Positions 30,645 through 40,174 of a DNA stretch of 64,000 bases are shown here, one piece after another (position 1 is the first letter of the stretch; every line of letters starts with the position of its first letter). The translations under genes and the position numbers were made by a program. The DNA is from Methylocystis sp. (GTDB lineage Bacteria > Pseudomonadota > Alphaproteobacteria > Rhizobiales > Beijerinckiaceae): positions 1 through 64,000 of the forward strand of contig JADCCX010000022.1 in assembly GCA_020252485.1 (NCBI GenBank). Reading direction: 5' to 3'. Below the pieces are notes generated by a model. The model did not search any database. It was not told where the DNA came from and was given only the letters and a program-made list of their open reading frames with translations.

Positions 30645-30758
30645 GGTCTCTCCCCTATGGTCCGCTGGCGCTCGAAACGCCTTTATCCTTGACCCGGGAC
30701 GGTAGCCTCACCTACCGAACACGGCAACGGGCTTCTCTGATAGTTTATATGTGAACCA

Positions 30759-31760
30759 ATGTCACGCGCTTTCCATCAATCAGACCTCGGCCCGCGCGGA
30801 CGGATCATCGGCCATGATCCGGCCGACATCGCCGCCGCCGCTGCCTGTCTGCAGGCAGGCGATCTGGTCGGCATGCCGACCGAAACCGTCTATGGCCTCG
30901 CCGCTGATGCAACGAATGGCGAGGCGGTGGCCGCAATCTACGAGGCCAAGGGCAGGCCGGCCTTCAATCCGCTGATCTGTCATGTCGCCGATCTTGCCGA
31001 GGCCGAGCGGCACGGCCTCTTCAACGCCGAGGCGCTGCGGCTGGCGGAGGCGTTCTGGCCGGGACCCTTGACGATCGTGGCGCCGTTCCGTCCGGGTTCG
31101 GCCGTTTCCGATCTGGCGCGAGCCGGCCTGGACAGCATCGCGCTTCGGGTTCCCGCCCATCCCGTTGCCCGGGCCCTGATCGCGGCGGCGGGACGGCCGC
31201 TGGCCGCGCCTTCGGCAAACCTCTCCGGCCGCATCAGCCCGACTGCGGCGGGCGATGTCGCGCGGGACCTTGGCGAGCGCGTCGCCTGCATCATCGATGC
31301 GGGTGTTTGCGACATCGGGCTGGAATCGACAATCGTCAGTTGCCTGGCGCATCCCGTGGCGATGCTGCGCCCGGGAGGGGTTCCCCGCGAATCACTCGAA
31401 GCCTTGTTGGGGGCCGCGCTCGGCTCCACAACCAGAGATATACTGCCCCGCTCCCCTGGCCTCCTGCAGTCGCATTACGCGCCCTTTGCACCCGTGCGCA
31501 TAAACGTAACGGAATTTCAGCCATCCGATTCCATTCTTGCATTCGGCAACATCAAAAAGCCCACATTTATTGATGAAGCTTCGTTTGTGAACCTTTCGCC
31601 CAATTCGAATTTACGGCAAGCTGCGTCGCGACTGTTCACATCACTTAGAGTTCTTGATGCCCGTCAGCCTGCTGCTATCGCCGTGGCGCCCATTCCGTCG
31701 ACTGGGCTGGGCGAAGCAATCAACGACAGGTTGGTCCGGGCGGCGGCGCCACGCTCTTGA
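30759..31760 (+). CDS. Threonylcarbamoyl-AMP synthase, Sua5 type
   Basis: This enzyme makes threonylcarbamoyl-AMP for the t6A37 modification of tRNA. The 333-residue product has a YrdC/TsaC domain (about 20-205: PTETVYGLAADA, KGRPAFNPL, ALRVPAHP, APSANLSG, STIVS) and a C-terminal Sua5 domain (about 240-333), so it is the two-domain form rather than short TsaC. The C-terminal quarter is visibly less GC-rich than the rest. Start at ATG 30759; it is divergent from the acyl-CoA dehydrogenase. Confidence 0.93.
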   Translation: MSRAFHQSDLGPRGRIIGHDPADIAAAAACLQAGDLVGMPTETVYGLAADATNGEAVAAIYEAKGRPAFNPLICHVADLAEAERHGLFNAEALRLAEAFWPGPLTIVAPFRPGSAVSDLARAGLDSIALRVPAHPVARALIAAAGRPLAAPSANLSGRISPTAAGDVARDLGERVACIIDAGVCDIGLESTIVSCLAHPVAMLRPGGVPRESLEALLGAALGSTTRDILPRSPGLLQSHYAPFAPVRINVTEFQPSDSILAFGNIKKPTFIDEASFVNLSPNSNLRQAASRLFTSLRVLDARQPAAIAVAPIPSTGLGEAINDRLVRAAAPRS

Positions 31761-31840
31761 AATCACGTTTGTTCCTCGCTTAACGGGCGCGTAATACAAC
31801 CTCTGGTTCGGTCTGGTCGACGGAACCGGCATAGGCCGTC

Positions 31841-32740
31841 ATGCAGAATATCTCCTGGGACGAATTCCGATTGGTGAAGGCGATCGCCGAAACCGGGTCT
31901 CTTGCCGCGGCCGGCGATGTGCTGGCCCTCAATCATTCGACGGTCTTTCGCCGGCTCAACGCCCTCGAGCAGGACCTGGGCAGCCGGCTCTTCGAGCGGG
32001 CCCGCACCGGCTATGTGCCCACGCCGGCGGGCGAGGAGATGGTGTCCCTTGCGGCCCGCATGTTCGATGACATCACCGAGTTCGAACGCCGCGTGGCAGG
32101 CCGCGACGTCAAGCCGTCCGGCGAGCTCCGCGTCACCACCAACGATTCCCTCGTGGCGCATTTGATGACGCCGATGTTCGGCGCCTTCTGCAAGCAATTC
32201 CCGGAGATCAAGCTCGACGTCGTCATCGACAACCGGGCGCTCAATCTTTCCCGCCGCGATGCGGATGTCGCCATCCGCGCGACGGCGGAACCGCCGGAGA
32301 CGCTGGTTGGCCGCCGCATCGCCTCCATCGCCTGGTCGGTCTATGGCGCGAAGGGCTGCGATATCGCGCCAACAGACGATCCGAACGAACTGACCGATCA
32401 CACCTGGATCGGCTTCGGCGACGCCATCGGCAATATCGGGCCGGCGCGCTGGATGTCCCGGGCGATCGGAACGGGAACGATCTTCTATCGGCTCAATACG
32501 GTTCTGGGTCTGGCTCAGGCGATCGAGGCTGGTCTCGGAATCGGCTTCGTGCCGTGTTTCATCGGAGACAAAGCGCCCGGCCTGACGCGGCTCTTGCGCA
32601 AGCCGATGGTCTTTGATGCCTCGCTCTGGCTGCTCACCCATCCTGATCTGAGGAATTCCGCCCGCGTCCGCGCCTTTGTCGATTTCATGGGCCGCGAACT
32701 GATGCGCCACAAACCCCTGATCGAAGGGCAGGCCGGATAG
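31841..32740 (+). CDS. LysR-family transcriptional regulator
   Basis: The product is a 299-residue one-component regulator. It has an N-terminal winged helix-turn-helix (DEFRLVKAIAETGSLAAAG, LNHSTVFRRLNALEQDLG) and a C-terminal periplasmic-binding-like effector domain (about 90-295). Unusually, the gene is not divergent from its likely target: a thioesterase gene follows on the same strand, and the upstream tsaC/sua5 gene is co-directional. The ligand is unknown. Confidence 0.92.
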   Translation: MQNISWDEFRLVKAIAETGSLAAAGDVLALNHSTVFRRLNALEQDLGSRLFERARTGYVPTPAGEEMVSLAARMFDDITEFERRVAGRDVKPSGELRVTTNDSLVAHLMTPMFGAFCKQFPEIKLDVVIDNRALNLSRRDADVAIRATAEPPETLVGRRIASIAWSVYGAKGCDIAPTDDPNELTDHTWIGFGDAIGNIGPARWMSRAIGTGTIFYRLNTVLGLAQAIEAGLGIGFVPCFIGDKAPGLTRLLRKPMVFDASLWLLTHPDLRNSARVRAFVDFMGRELMRHKPLIEGQAG

Positions 32741-32798
32741 CGGTCTTGGCGGAAGGCCGCTCTGGTTCTAACGTGCCTATGCACGCTGGAGTTTGGCC

Positions 32799-33281
32799 AT
32801 GGATATCCGCCCGCTTCCCCTCAAGGAGATCGCCCATCTCAGCGGCCTGCAGATGCTGCAAGGCATGGTGGACAGGACACTGCCGGCGCCGCCCTTTGCC
32901 GTGACCACCGCGATCACGCTGGTGAGCGCCGAGGAGGGCAAGGTGGTCTTCGAGGGCGAGCCGAAGCCTGCGTTCTTCAACCCGCTCGGAACGATCCACG
33001 GCGGCTGGACGGCGACGATCATGGACAGTGTCATGGCCTGCGCCGTGCATTCCACGCTGGCGCCGGGCGAAGGCTACACGACGCTTGAGTTCAAGCTGCA
33101 TTTCTGCCGGCCGATCATGCCCGGCGCCGGCATCGTGCGCGCCGAAGGCATCGTGCTGTCGCGCGGACGGCGCGCTGCGACGTCGGAAGGCAAGCTCTAC
33201 GATACAGCGGGCAAGCTTCTGGCGCACGGCACCGAAACCTGCCTGATCTTCGACATGCCGGGCCAGCCGGCAAAAGCCTGA
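32799..33281 (+). CDS. PaaI-like hotdog-fold thioesterase
   Basis: The product is a 160-residue acyl-CoA thioesterase. It has the hotdog-fold signature NPLGTIHGGWTATIMDSVMACAVHS (HGG motif near residue 67-69) and later LEFKLHFCRPI and AEGIVLSRGRR. It is longer than PaaI (about 140). Start at ATG 32799, with CTGGAG 7 bp upstream; a TTG two codons earlier is less likely. The substrate is unknown. Confidence 0.9.
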   Translation: MDIRPLPLKEIAHLSGLQMLQGMVDRTLPAPPFAVTTAITLVSAEEGKVVFEGEPKPAFFNPLGTIHGGWTATIMDSVMACAVHSTLAPGEGYTTLEFKLHFCRPIMPGAGIVRAEGIVLSRGRRAATSEGKLYDTAGKLLAHGTETCLIFDMPGQPAKA

Positions 33282-33343
33282 CCGCGATCTGCCGCCCATC
33301 AGCCGCCTCGGTCTAACCGGGGACAACCTGTTGAGGCTCCACA

Positions 33344-33450
33344 TCTAGAGCGGTTGCCGATCTGACTGAATCAGATCGGCCGCTCTAAGCTCTTGATTTA
33401 CCGCATTTTCTTTCGAAGAACCGGTATCCACTTCTTCGGAAAATGCTCTA
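33344..33450. repeat. Rhizobiales-type double inverted repeat
   Basis: The first palindrome is TAGAGCGG-(TTGCCGATCTGACTGAATCAGATCGG)-CCGCTCTA at about 33346-33387. The second is GCATTTTCTTTCGAAGAACC...CTTCTTCGGAAAATGC at 33403-33447. It lies between the convergent thioesterase and DMT-transporter genes. Such TAGAGC/GCATTTTC elements are, from memory, very common in rhizobial genomes. Confidence 0.75.
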
Positions 33451-33455
33451 GCTTC

Positions 33456-34343
33456 TCAGGCGTCCTGCGCCGCCATCGGTTGCCTGACCGTGCGGCCCCG
33501 CGCCACGATCAGGCAGCCGGTGATCACGAGCGCCGCCCCCACCCAGACCATCATGCGCGGCGTTTCGCTGAAGAAGGCGTAGCCGATGAGGGCGGCCCAG
33601 ATGAGGCCGGTGTATTCCGAGACCGCGACCTTGCCGGCCTCCGCCTTCTTGAAGGCCGTGGCGAGCAGCGCATTGCCAGCTGTCCCCAGGATGCCGAGCG
33701 CCAGCACCTTCCACAGATTGACGCCAGTCGGCAACGGCGTCGTGAAGGCGGCAAGCGGAACGATGACGCTGCTGATCAGCAGCGATTGCAGGAAGACGAT
33801 GCGGGACACCGGCTCGTTACCGGAATGAAGCCGCAGCAGCACCATCGCCAGCGCGTAGAGGATCGGCGAGAGCAGCGCTGCGGCGACGCCCATGCTGCTG
33901 CCGCTGCCGAACCGCGCCGCCGGATCCGTCGCGACGATCGCGATGATCCCGACGAAACCGACCGCGAGCCCGGCGACGACCGGCCCCGTCAGCCGCTCCT
34001 TCAGAAGCAGGGAGCCCAGCAGGGCCACGAAGATCGGCGCGGTGAAGGTGTAGACGAACAGTTCCGCCAGCGGGATTTGGCCGAGCGCATAGAAGAACAT
34101 CAGGCCCGTGCACAGCATGATCGATGAGCGCAGCGCATGGTTCCTGAGCTGCTCGCGGTTCGGCCAGCCTGGCTTCATCGCCAGGAAGAAGAGGCCGGCA
34201 AAGAACATGCCGGTCACGTTCCGGAAATACATGATCTGCAAAGCCGAGAACTCGGCCGACAGGCTCTTGATGATGGCGTCCATCACCGTCAGCAGCAGAA
34301 TGCCGAGCGTGGCGATGGCGATGGCGGCGCGGTCGGAGGTCAA
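33456..34343 (-). CDS. DMT-superfamily transporter (EamA domains)
   Basis: The product is a 295-residue inner-membrane protein with ten predicted membrane segments in two EamA repeats of five (about 5-140 and 150-285). It resembles RhaT/YdcZ-type metabolite exporters of the drug/metabolite transporter superfamily. Start at ATG 34343. The substrate cannot be told from sequence. A divergent small exported protein lies upstream. Confidence 0.9.
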   Translation of the reverse strand: MTSDRAAIAIATLGILLLTVMDAIIKSLSAEFSALQIMYFRNVTGMFFAGLFFLAMKPGWPNREQLRNHALRSSIMLCTGLMFFYALGQIPLAELFVYTFTAPIFVALLGSLLLKERLTGPVVAGLAVGFVGIIAIVATDPAARFGSGSSMGVAAALLSPILYALAMVLLRLHSGNEPVSRIVFLQSLLISSVIVPLAAFTTPLPTGVNLWKVLALGILGTAGNALLATAFKKAEAGKVAVSEYTGLIWAALIGYAFFSETPRMMVWVGAALVITGCLIVARGRTVRQPMAAQDA

Positions 34344-34466
34344 GGATCACATTTCGCGTTAAAAGGAAGAGCCAGCCCTTGCATGCCCTCGCCATCCTGT
34401 CATCTCTGCAAAAATGATGATTGGCATCAGCGGCGGGACGCTGCTCTTGACGGAAGGAGAACGACA

Positions 34467-34865
34467 ATGATCCGGATCGCGGCAGTCTCGGCGGCGCTGC
34501 TCGCCTTCGCCCTGCCGGCGCAGGCGCAGGCGCTCCGGACCGAGGATCTCATCGGCCGCTGGGGCGTCGCGGCCTACTGGAGCGACAGCGACGCCGCGAA
34601 GGTCACCGCGCAGGCGCGCGGCTTCTGCAGTCAGCCCTACGTGATCACCCGGGGCGCCGAAGGTTCGGCCCGCATGTTCGAGGCCTTCGAGGGCCGGCCG
34701 CAGGACGTTGTCGTCCAGGGCGGACAGATCGTCACCGTCAGCGGTTCGGCCCGGGCGACGAAGGCGATCCAGAGCTGGAACGGCTCGGTGCTCGTCTTCA
34801 ACTATTTCGACGATGAACCGAAGCGGAAATACGGCAACATGGTCTTCGTGCGCTGCGGCCGCTGA
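34467..34865 (+). CDS. Small exported protein of unknown function
   Basis: The product is a 132-residue protein with a clean signal peptide (MIRIAAVSAALLAFALPAQAQA, cleavage near residue 20-22). The mature part is about 110 residues with two cysteines (GFCSQP and VRCGR) that could form a disulphide, and a beta-rich pattern. I recognise no family. ATG at 34467 after GGAAGGAGA. It is divergent from the DMT transporter and convergent with xth. Confidence 0.8.
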   Translation: MIRIAAVSAALLAFALPAQAQALRTEDLIGRWGVAAYWSDSDAAKVTAQARGFCSQPYVITRGAEGSARMFEAFEGRPQDVVVQGGQIVTVSGSARATKAIQSWNGSVLVFNYFDDEPKRKYGNMVFVRCGR

Positions 34866-34883
34866 TCCCGGACCGCGCCACGC

Positions 34884-35699
34884 TCAAAATTCCAGCGTCA
34901 CCGTCACCGGCGCATGGTCGGACGGCCTCTCCCAACCCCGCACGTCGCGGCGGATCTTCGCGGCGGCCACATTGGGATCGAGATCAGCCGTGGTCCAGAC
35001 ATGATCGAGCCGCCGGCCCTTGTCGGCCGCCGACCAATCCGGCGACCGGTAGCTCCACCAGGAATAGACGCGCTCCGGCTCCGGCATCATCTTGCGCACG
35101 GCATCGGTCCAATCGCCGGCCAGACGCATGGCTTCGAGGCCCTCAGTCTCCACGGGCGTATGGCTGACGACATCGAGCAGCGCCTTGTGGCTCCAGACAT
35201 CGGTTTCGTAGGGCGCGATGTTGAGATCGCCGACCAGAACGCTCTTGCGGCGGCGGGCGCGGCCAAGCGCAGCCCAACTCGTCATATCCGCCAGGAAATC
35301 GAGCTTGTGTGCGAATTTGGCGTTCAGCGTCCGGTCGGGGACATCGCCGCCCGCCGGCACGTAGAAGTTATGGATCGTGAGGCCCGCCGCCGCACCAGCC
35401 TCTTCCGCGAGCATCGCCGAGATCGAGCGGGCATGGTCATTGCCGCCGAACGCGCCGCGCGCGATATCCAGCAGCGGAAAGCGCGACAGGATGGCGACGC
35501 CGTTATAGCCCTTCTGGCCGGTGAAGGCCCAGTGCCTGAAGCCCATGGCCTTGATGCCCGCCAGCGGAAACTGATCGTCCGGGCATTTCGTTTCCTGCAG
35601 GCACAGCACATCCGGCGCCTGATCGGCGACGAAACGGGCGACAAGATCGATGCGCAGGCGCACCGAATTGATGTTCCAGGTGGTGATTTTCAGCGGCAC
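34884..35699 (-). CDS. xth: Exodeoxyribonuclease III
   Basis: This is a 3'-5' exonuclease and AP endonuclease of base excision repair. The 271-residue product has the Mg2+ site residues in TWNINSVR and LQETKCPD, the GYNGVAILSR loop, GDLNIAPYETDVW, and the catalytic C-terminus RLDHVW...SDHAPVTVTLEF. Length matches the family (268 in E. coli). Start at ATG 35699. Confidence 0.95.
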   Translation of the reverse strand: MPLKITTWNINSVRLRIDLVARFVADQAPDVLCLQETKCPDDQFPLAGIKAMGFRHWAFTGQKGYNGVAILSRFPLLDIARGAFGGNDHARSISAMLAEEAGAAAGLTIHNFYVPAGGDVPDRTLNAKFAHKLDFLADMTSWAALGRARRRKSVLVGDLNIAPYETDVWSHKALLDVVSHTPVETEGLEAMRLAGDWTDAVRKMMPEPERVYSWWSYRSPDWSAADKGRRLDHVWTTADLDPNVAAAKIRRDVRGWERPSDHAPVTVTLEF

Positions 35700-35823
35700 G
35701 CAAGGCTCCTGACGGCGCAGCTTCCATCAGGCATGCCGCCCCTTTTCACAAGAGCTGTGGAGAATTGCCCACACGTGGCGAATACGCGATCTCCGGCGGA
35801 GACCCGGCGGCATCGCCGGCCTT

Positions 35824-36297
35824 TCAGGCGACCGTCGGTTCGCCCTGCTGCATGCGCTGCGCATAGAGCGCGCCGAAATCGATCGGATCGATATAGAGCG
35901 GCGGGAAGCCGCCATTGCGCACCCCATCAGCGATAATCTGCCGGGCGAAGGGAAACAGCAGCCGCGGGCACTCGATCATCACCACCGGGCCAAGCTGATC
36001 CGCCGGAATATTGATGGCGCGGAAGATGCCGCAATAGGTCAGGTCGAACTTGAAGAGCGTGCCCGCGCCCTCGCCCGCGCCGCCTTCCAGCTTGATCTCG
36101 ACTTCGAAATCCGTCTCCGCGAGCTGCTTGGCGTTGACGTTGACCTGAATGTTGATGGCCGGCGCGTTCTGCTGCGGACCCAGCGACTGCGGGGCATTCG
36201 GGTTTTCGAACGAGAAATCCTTGGTGTACTGGCCGAGCGCATTCAACGCGGGGCCCTGTGGCGCTGCGCCGGCGGCGCCGTTTCCATTGGTCGACAT
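35824..36297 (-). CDS. secB: Protein-export chaperone SecB
   Basis: SecB is a tetrameric cytosolic chaperone that keeps preproteins unfolded and hands them to SecA. The 157-residue product has the SecB fold with [14 protein letters not shown] near residue 23, [10 protein letters not shown], the FEVEIKLEG strand and the [33 protein letters not shown] core. Start at ATG 36297. It is next to fxsA and timA in a conserved alphaproteobacterial cluster. Confidence 0.97.
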   Translation of the reverse strand: MSTNGNGAAGAAPQGPALNALGQYTKDFSFENPNAPQSLGPQQNAPAINIQVNVNAKQLAETDFEVEIKLEGGAGEGAGTLFKFDLTYCGIFRAINIPADQLGPVVMIECPRLLFPFARQIIADGVRNGGFPPLYIDPIDFGALYAQRMQQGEPTVA

Positions 36298-36384
36298 TCC
36301 CGATCCTTGTAGGTTGCGAATTCCCGTTTGGCAGAGCCGCTACCACGTCTTGCCGGCAAGGGACAAGCGGCGGGCATGGGCTTT

Positions 36385-36900
36385 TCAGGCTTCGTCGAAG
36401 TTCTTTCGGCGCCGGATCCGCTTCGGCGTTCCCTCGCTGATGTCGCGCCATTCCTCTGCAGGCAGTTCGATCTCCCGCGGATTGCGCGGCCTTCCGGCGC
36501 TCCGGCCCATCAGCAGACGCCGGAACGACGGGTTGAGGAGCGCCAGGCCGACAACCCCCGCAAAGAAGCCGGGCGCAATGAGGAGGAGGGCTCCGAGCCC
36601 CTTCAGCCAGGCTTCGGCCGCTGCCGACCCATCGAGGACGAAGGCGCCGCCGCCGCGCCTCAGGATAGTGAAAAGCTTCTGCTTGACCACGCGGCTCACG
36701 AACATCGCGCCAAGCACGGATTTCATCACGAGCAGGAAGAAGGCGATGCCGCCGCCCGCCCAGCCCGCCACCAGATTGAACACGGTGATCTCGATCGCGA
36801 TCCAGGCCGCGAACAGCAGGAGGCCGGAAAAGGGCGGAAAGCGTCGCAAAGGCGTCCAATCTTGTAGGCAGGGCTGGCGAATGATAGGCAGCTTGCTCAC
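36385..36900 (-). CDS. fxsA: FxsA family inner-membrane protein
   Basis: The product is a 171-residue membrane protein of the FxsA (suppressor of F exclusion) family. The conserved region begins near LRRFPPFSGLLLFAAWIAIE and has about four membrane segments, ending with a basic soluble tail rich in Arg and Glu. As drawn it starts with a GTG at 36900. A TTG at 36849, 17 codons in, is a plausible true start because family members begin at that first membrane helix. It is divergent from timA. Confidence 0.88.
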   Translation of the reverse strand: MSKLPIIRQPCLQDWTPLRRFPPFSGLLLFAAWIAIEITVFNLVAGWAGGGIAFFLLVMKSVLGAMFVSRVVKQKLFTILRRGGGAFVLDGSAAAEAWLKGLGALLLIAPGFFAGVVGLALLNPSFRRLLMGRSAGRPRNPREIELPAEEWRDISEGTPKRIRRRKNFDEA

Positions 36901-36983
36901 ATATGCGGAACGCTGGCCGGTGATTCAAGGCGGCGCTGGCCCGCAACCCGTTTGGCATCGAACCCGTTTGGATTGAATCGATC

Positions 36984-37703
36984 ATGTCCGGCAGCAATGA
37001 CCTCATCCTGACACTCGTTTTCCTGGGCCTTGCGGTCTTCGTCATCATCAAGCTGCGCTCGGTTCTGGGCACGCGCACGGGCTTCGAGCGTCCGCCCGAG
37101 GTGATCCGCCGCGAGATGGAGGAGCGCCAGCAGCCGGGCGTGCAACAGGATAATGTGGTTCCCCTGCCGACCGCCCAGAGGCCGCCCGCCGCCGATCAGC
37201 CGGAGATGACCCAGGCGGAGCGCTGGAAGGGCATCGCTGAGGCCGGCACGCCGCTTGCCAACGGCCTGGACGCCATCATGGCCGCCGATCCTTCCTTTGA
37301 TGTGCCCGGGTTCATCGGCGGGGCGAGGGGCGCCTATGAGATGATCGTGCAGGCCTATGCCAAGGGCGACCGCAAGACGCTGAAGACGTTCCTCGCCAAG
37401 GACGTGTTCGACGGCTTCGCCGCCGCGATCTCCGACCGGGAGAGCCGCGGCGAGACCGCCGAGACAACCTTCGTCTCCATCGACAGGGCCAATCTGATCG
37501 GCGCGGAGATGCGCGACAAATTCGCGCATGTCACGCTCAGTTTCGGCTCCAAGCTGATCACCGCAACCCGCGACAAGGCCGGCGCCGTGATCGATGGCAG
37601 CCCCGAGAAGATTGTCGATGTGAACGACATCTGGACCTTCGCCCGCGACGTATCCTCGCGCGACCCGAACTGGAAGCTCGTCGCCACCGAGAGCAACGGC
37701 TGA
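36984..37703 (+). CDS. Tim44/TimA-like domain protein
   Basis: The product is a 239-residue protein with one N-terminal membrane anchor (residues 6-24), a proline/glutamine-rich linker (about 35-80) and a C-terminal Tim44-like domain (about 90-235), related to the mitochondrial import motor component. In Alphaproteobacteria this protein (TimA) is membrane-anchored next to fxsA, secB and mltA; its exact role is not settled. Start at ATG 36984, mltA follows 2 bp after the stop. Confidence 0.92.
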   Translation: MSGSNDLILTLVFLGLAVFVIIKLRSVLGTRTGFERPPEVIRREMEERQQPGVQQDNVVPLPTAQRPPAADQPEMTQAERWKGIAEAGTPLANGLDAIMAADPSFDVPGFIGGARGAYEMIVQAYAKGDRKTLKTFLAKDVFDGFAAAISDRESRGETAETTFVSIDRANLIGAEMRDKFAHVTLSFGSKLITATRDKAGAVIDGSPEKIVDVNDIWTFARDVSSRDPNWKLVATESNG

Positions 37704-37705
37704 TC

Positions 37706-38869
37706 TTGCGGTGGCGGCGGCTGATCCTTGCTGTCGCCTTCGCCGCAACATCCGCCATGGCTGAGCCGCTTCCCGCCCTCAAGGATGCAGAGGCGGTCCC
37801 GGTGGGCTATGACCGGCTGCGGGGCTGGACCGCAGATGACCCTCAGCCGGCCCTGACAATCCTGAAGGCCCATTGCACACTGCTTCGGCAGCAGGCGCAG
37901 CCGCTGCGGGAGGGCGCGCCGCCGCCCGGCGCCCTGCGGAAAGCCTGCGAGGCGGCGCTTACGGTTACGGCAGGGGATGCCGCTGCGGCGCGCGCCTATT
38001 TCGAGCGCTGGTTCGATCCCGTGGAGATCAGGCCTGCCTCTGGGGCCGGGTTCCTCACGGGCTATTACGAGCCGGAGACGGAAGGGTCGCTCACCCGCAC
38101 CGGCTCCTTCGCCGCGCCGCTGCTCGCCCGCCCGCCCGATCTCGTCACCATTCCGCAAGGGGAGACCTGGCCGGGCCTTCCAGCAGGCTTCGCGGCCACG
38201 CGCCGCCTGGCCGATGGCAGCCATGGGGTCTATCCGGACCGCAGGGCGATCCAGGCCGGTCAAATCGGCGCGCTGGCGCAGCCGATCCTCTGGCTGAAGG
38301 ACGATGTCGAGGTCTTCTTCATGCAGGTGCAGGGCTCGGGCCGCGTGCGCCTGCCGGACGGACGCGTGGTCCGCATCGCCTATGCGGGCCGCAACGGCCA
38401 TCCCTACAGCTCGATCGGCCGCATCGTGGTGCAGGAAGGCCTGCTGCCGCTGGAGGATGCGACGCTCGACAAGCTGAAAGCCTGGCTGCGCGCCCATCCG
38501 GCGGAGGCGAAGCGGATCATGGAGATGAACGCTTCCTATGTCTTCTTCCGCCTGGCGGATGAGCTCTCCGAGGCTTCCGGCCCCATCGGCGGCGCGGGCC
38601 TGCCGCTGACGCCCTGGCGCTCGATCGCGGTGGACCGCAATCTCTGGGCCTATGGGCTGCCTTTCTGGCTGGAGACAGAGCTCCCGCTGGCGCAGGGTTC
38701 CGAGAGCTTCCGCAGGCTGGTGATTGCCGAGGATACGGGCTCCGCCATTCTGGGGCCGGCGCGCGCCGACCTCTACCATGGCTCCGGACCGGTGGCTGGT
38801 TCCCGCGCGGGCGTGCTGCGCCATCCCATGCGCTTCACCGTGCTGTGGCCGCGCGAGACGCCCCGATGA
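37706..38869 (+). CDS. mltA: Membrane-bound lytic murein transglycosylase A
   Basis: MltA cleaves peptidoglycan to 1,6-anhydro products. The 387-residue product has a signal peptide (MRWRRLILAVAFAATSAMA) without an obvious lipobox cysteine, the MltA domain (FLTGYYEPE, VEVFFMQVQGSGRVRL, YAGRNGHPYSSIGR) and the 3D domain at the C-terminus with DTGSAILGPARADLYHG. It starts with a TTG at 37706. It overlaps the Smr gene by 4 bp. Confidence 0.94.
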   Translation: MRWRRLILAVAFAATSAMAEPLPALKDAEAVPVGYDRLRGWTADDPQPALTILKAHCTLLRQQAQPLREGAPPPGALRKACEAALTVTAGDAAAARAYFERWFDPVEIRPASGAGFLTGYYEPETEGSLTRTGSFAAPLLARPPDLVTIPQGETWPGLPAGFAATRRLADGSHGVYPDRRAIQAGQIGALAQPILWLKDDVEVFFMQVQGSGRVRLPDGRVVRIAYAGRNGHPYSSIGRIVVQEGLLPLEDATLDKLKAWLRAHPAEAKRIMEMNASYVFFRLADELSEASGPIGGAGLPLTPWRSIAVDRNLWAYGLPFWLETELPLAQGSESFRRLVIAEDTGSAILGPARADLYHGSGPVAGSRAGVLRHPMRFTVLWPRETPR

Positions 38870-39414
38870 AGCGGCTCGCCAAACTCTCCGACGAGGAACT
38901 GGCGCTCTGGGCCCATGTGGCGCGGGGCATCCGGCCGCTGCCGGGGCGCGCCGTTCCCGATGTGGACAGCGCGCTGGCGGCGAAGGCGGAGGTGAAGCTC
39001 GAGGGCTTCGCCATCGGGGCCGCCCATGCGCCAAAGCCGAAGCCCGGCATCAAGCCATTGGTGCCGCTGGAGCGGCGCATGCGCCAGCGCGTGGCGCGCG
39101 GGCAGTCCACGGTGGGCGGCGTGCTCGACCTGCACGGACTCCGGCAGGATGAGGCCCATCGCGCGCTCCTCGATTTCATCCGCCGCAAGGCGCATGAAGG
39201 CGCCTCGGTCGTCATCGTCATCACCGGCAAGGGCGGCGCGGGCGCAAGCAGCCTTTCGGGCGGCGAGCGGGGAATCCTCAAGCGGCTCGCGCCGCATTGG
39301 CTCGCCGATCCCGGCCAGCGCCGCTACGTGCTTGGCTATGAGGATGCGGCGCAGCATCATGGCGGCGCCGGCGCGCTTTACGTGCGGCTGCGGCGGCTGC
39401 GCGAAGACGGCTGA
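38866..39414 (+). CDS. Smr/MutS2 C-terminal domain protein
   Basis: The product is a 182-residue stand-alone Smr protein. An N-terminal basic, charged region (1-75) is followed by an Smr domain (about 85-175) with LDLHGLRQDEAHRALLDFI (the DxH-type motif), the GKG loop in ITGKGGAGASS and the LRRLRE tail. Such domains are nucleases of nicked DNA or RNA. Start is the ATG at 38866 overlapping the mltA stop (ATGA). It is convergent with engB. Confidence 0.92.
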   Translation: MKRLAKLSDEELALWAHVARGIRPLPGRAVPDVDSALAAKAEVKLEGFAIGAAHAPKPKPGIKPLVPLERRMRQRVARGQSTVGGVLDLHGLRQDEAHRALLDFIRRKAHEGASVVIVITGKGGAGASSLSGGERGILKRLAPHWLADPGQRRYVLGYEDAAQHHGGAGALYVRLRRLREDG

Positions 39415-39432
39415 TCAGACCAGCCCCTTTTC

Positions 39433-40083
39433 TCAGACCTTATCGCCGCGCTCGCGCAGCAGCGCGAGGATCGCCATCCGCAGTTCCGGGATGCCGGCGC
39501 CCGTGTCGCTGGAGCTGATCAGCACCTCCGGAAAGGCCGCGACGCGCCGGGCGATCTGGCCCGTGACTTCCGCCACGATCCGCTCCTGTTCCGGCCCCTT
39601 CAGCTGATCGGCCTTGGTCAGCACGATCTGGTAGGAGACGGCGGACTTGTCCATCAGCGTCAGGATGTCGAGGTCGAGGTCCTTCAGGCCGTGGCGGCTG
39701 TCGATCAGCACATAGACGCGGGCGAGGCTGGCGCGGCCCTTGAGATAATCCTCGATCAGCTTCGTCCAGTTCGAAATCTTCTGCTTCGAGACCTTGGCAT
39801 AGCCATAGCCCGGCATGTCGACGAAGCTCAGCCTGTCGCCGATCGTGAAGAAATTGAGCTGCTGCGTGCGCCCCGGCGTATGCGAGGTGCGGGCCAGCGC
39901 ATTGCGGCCCGTGACGGCATTGATCAGCGAGGATTTGCCGACATTGGAGCGCCCGGCGAAGGCGATCTCCGGATGTTTCATCGGCGGCAATGAATCGATC
40001 CGGTCCGAGCCCCAGACGAAATCGGCGCTGCCCGCAAAGAGCTTGCGGGCGGCTTCCTGCAGGTCGGGATCGGGTTCATTCAT
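39433..40083 (-). CDS. engB: Ribosome-biogenesis GTPase EngB (YihA/YsxC)
   Basis: EngB is a small GTPase needed for 50S ribosome assembly. The 216-residue product has G1 GRSNVGKS (44-51), G2 around the conserved TPGRTQ, G3 DMPGYG, G4 TKAD and G5 ISSSDTG. The start is the ATG at 40083 (MNEPDPDLQEA); the longer open frame upstream runs through repeat DNA and is not used. Confidence 0.95.
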   Translation of the reverse strand: MNEPDPDLQEAARKLFAGSADFVWGSDRIDSLPPMKHPEIAFAGRSNVGKSSLINAVTGRNALARTSHTPGRTQQLNFFTIGDRLSFVDMPGYGYAKVSKQKISNWTKLIEDYLKGRASLARVYVLIDSRHGLKDLDLDILTLMDKSAVSYQIVLTKADQLKGPEQERIVAEVTGQIARRVAAFPEVLISSSDTGAGIPELRMAILALLRERGDKV

Positions 40084-40174
40084 GCCCCCTTCCTCGCATG
40101 GAGGGGCCTGCCGGGTCAAAGCGCTGCGCTCGCGCCGGCTCGGCTCTGAATCCGGGTTAGCCTGCGGGCTCCAT

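Noticed and set aside
33393-34127. 244-codon plus-strand open frame opposite the DMT transporter
   Set aside because: Strongly biased to Arg/Asp/Gln/His, overlaps a genuine membrane-protein gene and starts within the rhizobial repeat.
37355-39034. 559-codon minus-strand open frame across timA, mltA and smr
   Set aside because: It spans three recognisable plus-strand genes and shows no domain of its own.
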